Below are positions 16,850 through 18,818 of a stretch of 18,818 nucleotides of DNA, in pieces. Location of the stretch: assembly GCA_900169235.1 (NCBI GenBank), contig FWCC01000439.1, positions 4,037-22,854 of the forward strand, written 5' to 3'. The stretch is from Zarea fungicola. Taxonomy: Eukaryota; Ascomycota; Sordariomycetes; Hypocreales; Cordycipitaceae. The stretch's first letter is position 1, and every line of letters starts with the position of its first letter. The position numbers were made by a program, and so were the translations under genes. The notes beneath the pieces were generated by a model. The model did not search any database, was not told the origin of the DNA, and saw only the letters and a program-made list of their open reading frames with translations.

Positions 16850-17525
16850 TTGTTTGCAGAGATGAGTGCCCGTATAATGGGAGCCCAAGAATGGTGTTTT
16901 CTGGTGCAATGTCCGGGGAAATATAGTTGTCGACTGCTTGCTCAGTGGTGAACTTGGGTGCTTCCCTTGTTGTTGCGGTCTAGGTAGACATTCGTTTGGT
17001 GTCCAGTGATAGCATCCCACGACCAGAAGTAGTGGTATGCCATGAGATGCCACGGGTCAATTAAATGGCGCAGGCATCAAGGTTAAGCAATGCAGGGCGG
17101 CTTGGGCAAGCCGAGGCAGGTACAATGAAGAGGCAGTGGTAGGCTGGTTTATTCTCCTTAGCAACACTTGTTGAGCGGAGAGCGCGCGTCTTGTTGCAAA
17201 TAAGACGCGATAAACAGCCTCTGTTTTGGTCTTGGGATGATCCCAGTGTATATCAATGCCACCAAATCATCAGTTGGCGACTGGCTTAACGGCGAAGCGG
17301 GCGAAACGCCAGGGGCCTCGGATGCGCTGGTCGCGGGTACAAACTTGCCGGTAACCGAGTAGCTGAATCCCCCTATGGATAGAAGCGCCTTCGTTTTTCG
17401 GACCGGTGTGGTCATTGTATTAATTTGTGCAATCTTGCCTTGTGCTTGGCCGTCACGTTGGTGAAGGTGGTGTACTGCTTCTCAACGTCAGTACTAGCGA
17501 CAACAAGCGCGAGGACAAGCCGAGT
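16850..17525 (-). pseudogene. GH18 chitinase pseudogene
   Basis: Collinear pieces of a fungal family 18 chitinase, in different frames. 17525-17415: DVEKQYTTF and RLHKLIQ, the region before strand 3. 17415-17311: ALLSIGGFSYS, the SxGG motif. From 17308: RFARFAV, two stops, then FGGIDIHWDHP (17266-17234), the position of the catalytic DGxDxDxE. 17156-17064: YHCLFIVPASACPS, matching the conserved YHxL..aPAGPS segment. From 17052: LMAYHYFWSWDAITGHQ, matching the substrate-binding MAYDYAGSW region. 16949-16866: EQAVDNYIS and ILGLPLYG, matching the later strand 7 region. Order and spacing agree with one gene across about 680 bp, but at least five frame changes and several stops separate the parts. 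The catalytic Asp/Glu positions are changed to Gly, His and Asp. Introns could explain one or two shifts, not all. Intact homologues hydrolyse chitin. Confidence 0.82.
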
Positions 17526-18604
17526 TAGTATGAGAGGTCTACCTCAAGCCATGTTGGCCTCGGGAGCATCAAGAACCCTTCTAAGAACCTTTAGCTGTCT
17601 ATTTATCTAGATATACGCTATATATTTCAAGACTTTGAAATATTTAATATATTCTTTATGCTAGTGTGCTCTAGGAGACCATTTTAAGCCTATAGGGATC
17701 TATATAATGCAGTGTGTAGAGTTAGGAGATAACATTTTAGTGAGAAGGTTGACTGGGGCATGTGTATAGTGATTGTGTGCTGTTACTCGGCGAGAGTCTA
17801 ACTTAATGAGCAGAGCTCTCTGGTGTCTGTTAACTCGGACATGTTGACTGTTGTAGTGGTAAAGTGCCGCGACCGAATTCAGTCGCAAGGCAACTATTTC
17901 CGAACCTCGACGTCAAGTGCTTGTAGGGCACACGTATTTGTCATTCGGCTGGTCATGATGCTTGCGTAGAAGCCGAATGCTCCGCTGATAGATCCACTCA
18001 TTTAAAGAGCAATCCTCCATACATTTCGGCAATACTTGCCTCACAGCTGCATTGGGCGAAGGAACGCAGTTGAAACTGGAGTTAGTATTTTGGAAACACG
18101 AGAACAGTGGGACCCGATTTACTCATTTTCCCATTTTGACCAAAAGAAATGACGCCTTCTATGATGGGCTGCACTTAATGAGCTTTGGCATTATTGCTTT
18201 CGTTGTAACACTCTGTTACCTTCAGTTTACCAAACCAGCCTGCCGTTTCCACAGTTTTCGCACTCATCCTGGTGATACTTTTGGTTTGAAATGGTCACCA
18301 GACGCGCACTGACAGGAAGACTGCGTTGGATGTATCAAAGTTGAAAAGATGTAGCAAAGGTTTGGATCAATGTTCGCATACAAGAATTTCGAATTGGTAA
18401 TGAGGTGATCTTCCAACTCCCTGCCGTGCACTATACTAATGTAGGGTACAGCAAGGCACAAAAAGTCATTAAACACTGCCCTATTACACCAATTTTTACT
18501 ACTAAATGTATAATATAAAGGTACCTCTTACATACACATTTTAATAGCTAAAAAGAAAGTATATAATATATTTTAAAGCCTAGCTTTTAGGCTCTAATAT
18601 TTTA
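17526..18604. other. Intergenic, AT-rich, no supported gene
   Basis: Begins with probable remnants of the chitinase 5' part. It contains a 9-bp inverted repeat with a 4-nt loop (ATATTTCAA at 17622-17630, TTGAAATAT at 17635-17643). Frames near 18001-18312 (plus) and 18264-18476 (minus) are open but unrecognised. The last about 130 nt are very AT-rich and nearly free of CpG. Confidence 0.45.
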
Positions 18605-18818
18605 TATAGTGTGGGGCAGAGGGTAATCATGACGGTCTCACGTCAGCATTAGCCTTCGTTTTCCATATACTTGTGCCACGCCCCCACCGCTTCGCTAGAG
18701 GGTGCTGACGGTCCAGCCGGCCGAACTAGTCATACGGCCACGCGTCAACAAAAACACCACTTCAAATAGCTCTGTACGCCGCAATTATGGTCCAAAATGC
18801 TTGGGAAAAAGAGCAAGC
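18605..18818 (+). mobile_element. Possible 5' end of a DNA transposon, truncated by window edge
   Basis: Composition changes abruptly at about 18605, from CpG-free AT-rich DNA (ending in TATATAG) to GC-rich DNA with many CpG and a GTGTGGGGCAGAGGG start, like the end of an inserted element. An ATG at 18787 opens a frame (MVQNAWEKEQ) that runs to the window edge; short polar, helix-like starts of this kind occur in Fot1/pogo-type transposases. Neither the second terminus nor a target duplication is visible. Support is compositional only. Confidence 0.25.

Noticed and set aside
18001..18312. Plus-strand frame ending in GLKWSPD, resembling a WD40 repeat end
   Set aside because: Only seven residues match, there is no ATG and no further WD repeats in any frame; judged coincidence.

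Overview
The window looks like nuclear DNA of a filamentous ascomycete, probably a Sordariomycete and perhaps Hypocreales. The recognisable genes are split by short introns (49-84 nt) with GTRNGT donors, CTAAC-type branch points and YAG acceptors. Their products belong to families typical of such fungi: a DHA1 drug:proton antiporter, a KP4-like secreted protein and a GH18 chitinase relic. Several AT-rich, CpG-poor patches resemble repeat-induced point mutation (RIP) debris. No rRNA, tRNA, CRISPR array or operon structure was seen. The family calls come from reading motifs, not from a database search.

Left part (about 0.9-8 kb) is gene-dense. A four-exon MFS transporter (1546-3297, +) lies tail-to-tail with an alpha/beta hydrolase (3599-4447, -). 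A second alpha/beta hydrolase of the fluoroacetate dehalogenase/epoxide hydrolase type follows in the same orientation (4826-5770, -). The trio could be a small detoxification or secondary-metabolite module, but this is inference from adjacency. A gene for a disordered, acidic, probably nuclear or cytoskeletal protein follows (6904-7992, -). It carries two TQT/TQC motifs that resemble dynein light chain (LC8) binding sites, plus F-x-F-G-like motifs.

Middle and right part (about 8-18.8 kb) is gene-poor. Two intact secreted-protein genes stand out: a KP4 killer-toxin-like protein with eight cysteines (12067-12468, -) and an unrecognised 261-residue cysteine-rich secreted protein with one intron (14644-15486, -). 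Between and beyond them lie decayed genes. The clearest is a GH18 chitinase relic on the minus strand (about 16850-17525), readable only by changing frame at least five times and passing several stops. A short piece at 15839-16051 (-) carries the two hallmark motifs of a short-chain dehydrogenase. Two further stretches (10266-10508, -, and 11105-11554, +) look protein-like but were not identified. The desert also contains strong inverted repeats (9817-9845, 9941-9971, 11040-11061, 16173-16226). A sharp step from AT-rich to GC-rich sequence near 18605 may mark the edge of a DNA transposon that runs out of the window.

Taken together, this is an accessory-type region: a few transporter and hydrolase genes at one end, then secreted orphan proteins set among pseudogenes and repeat debris.
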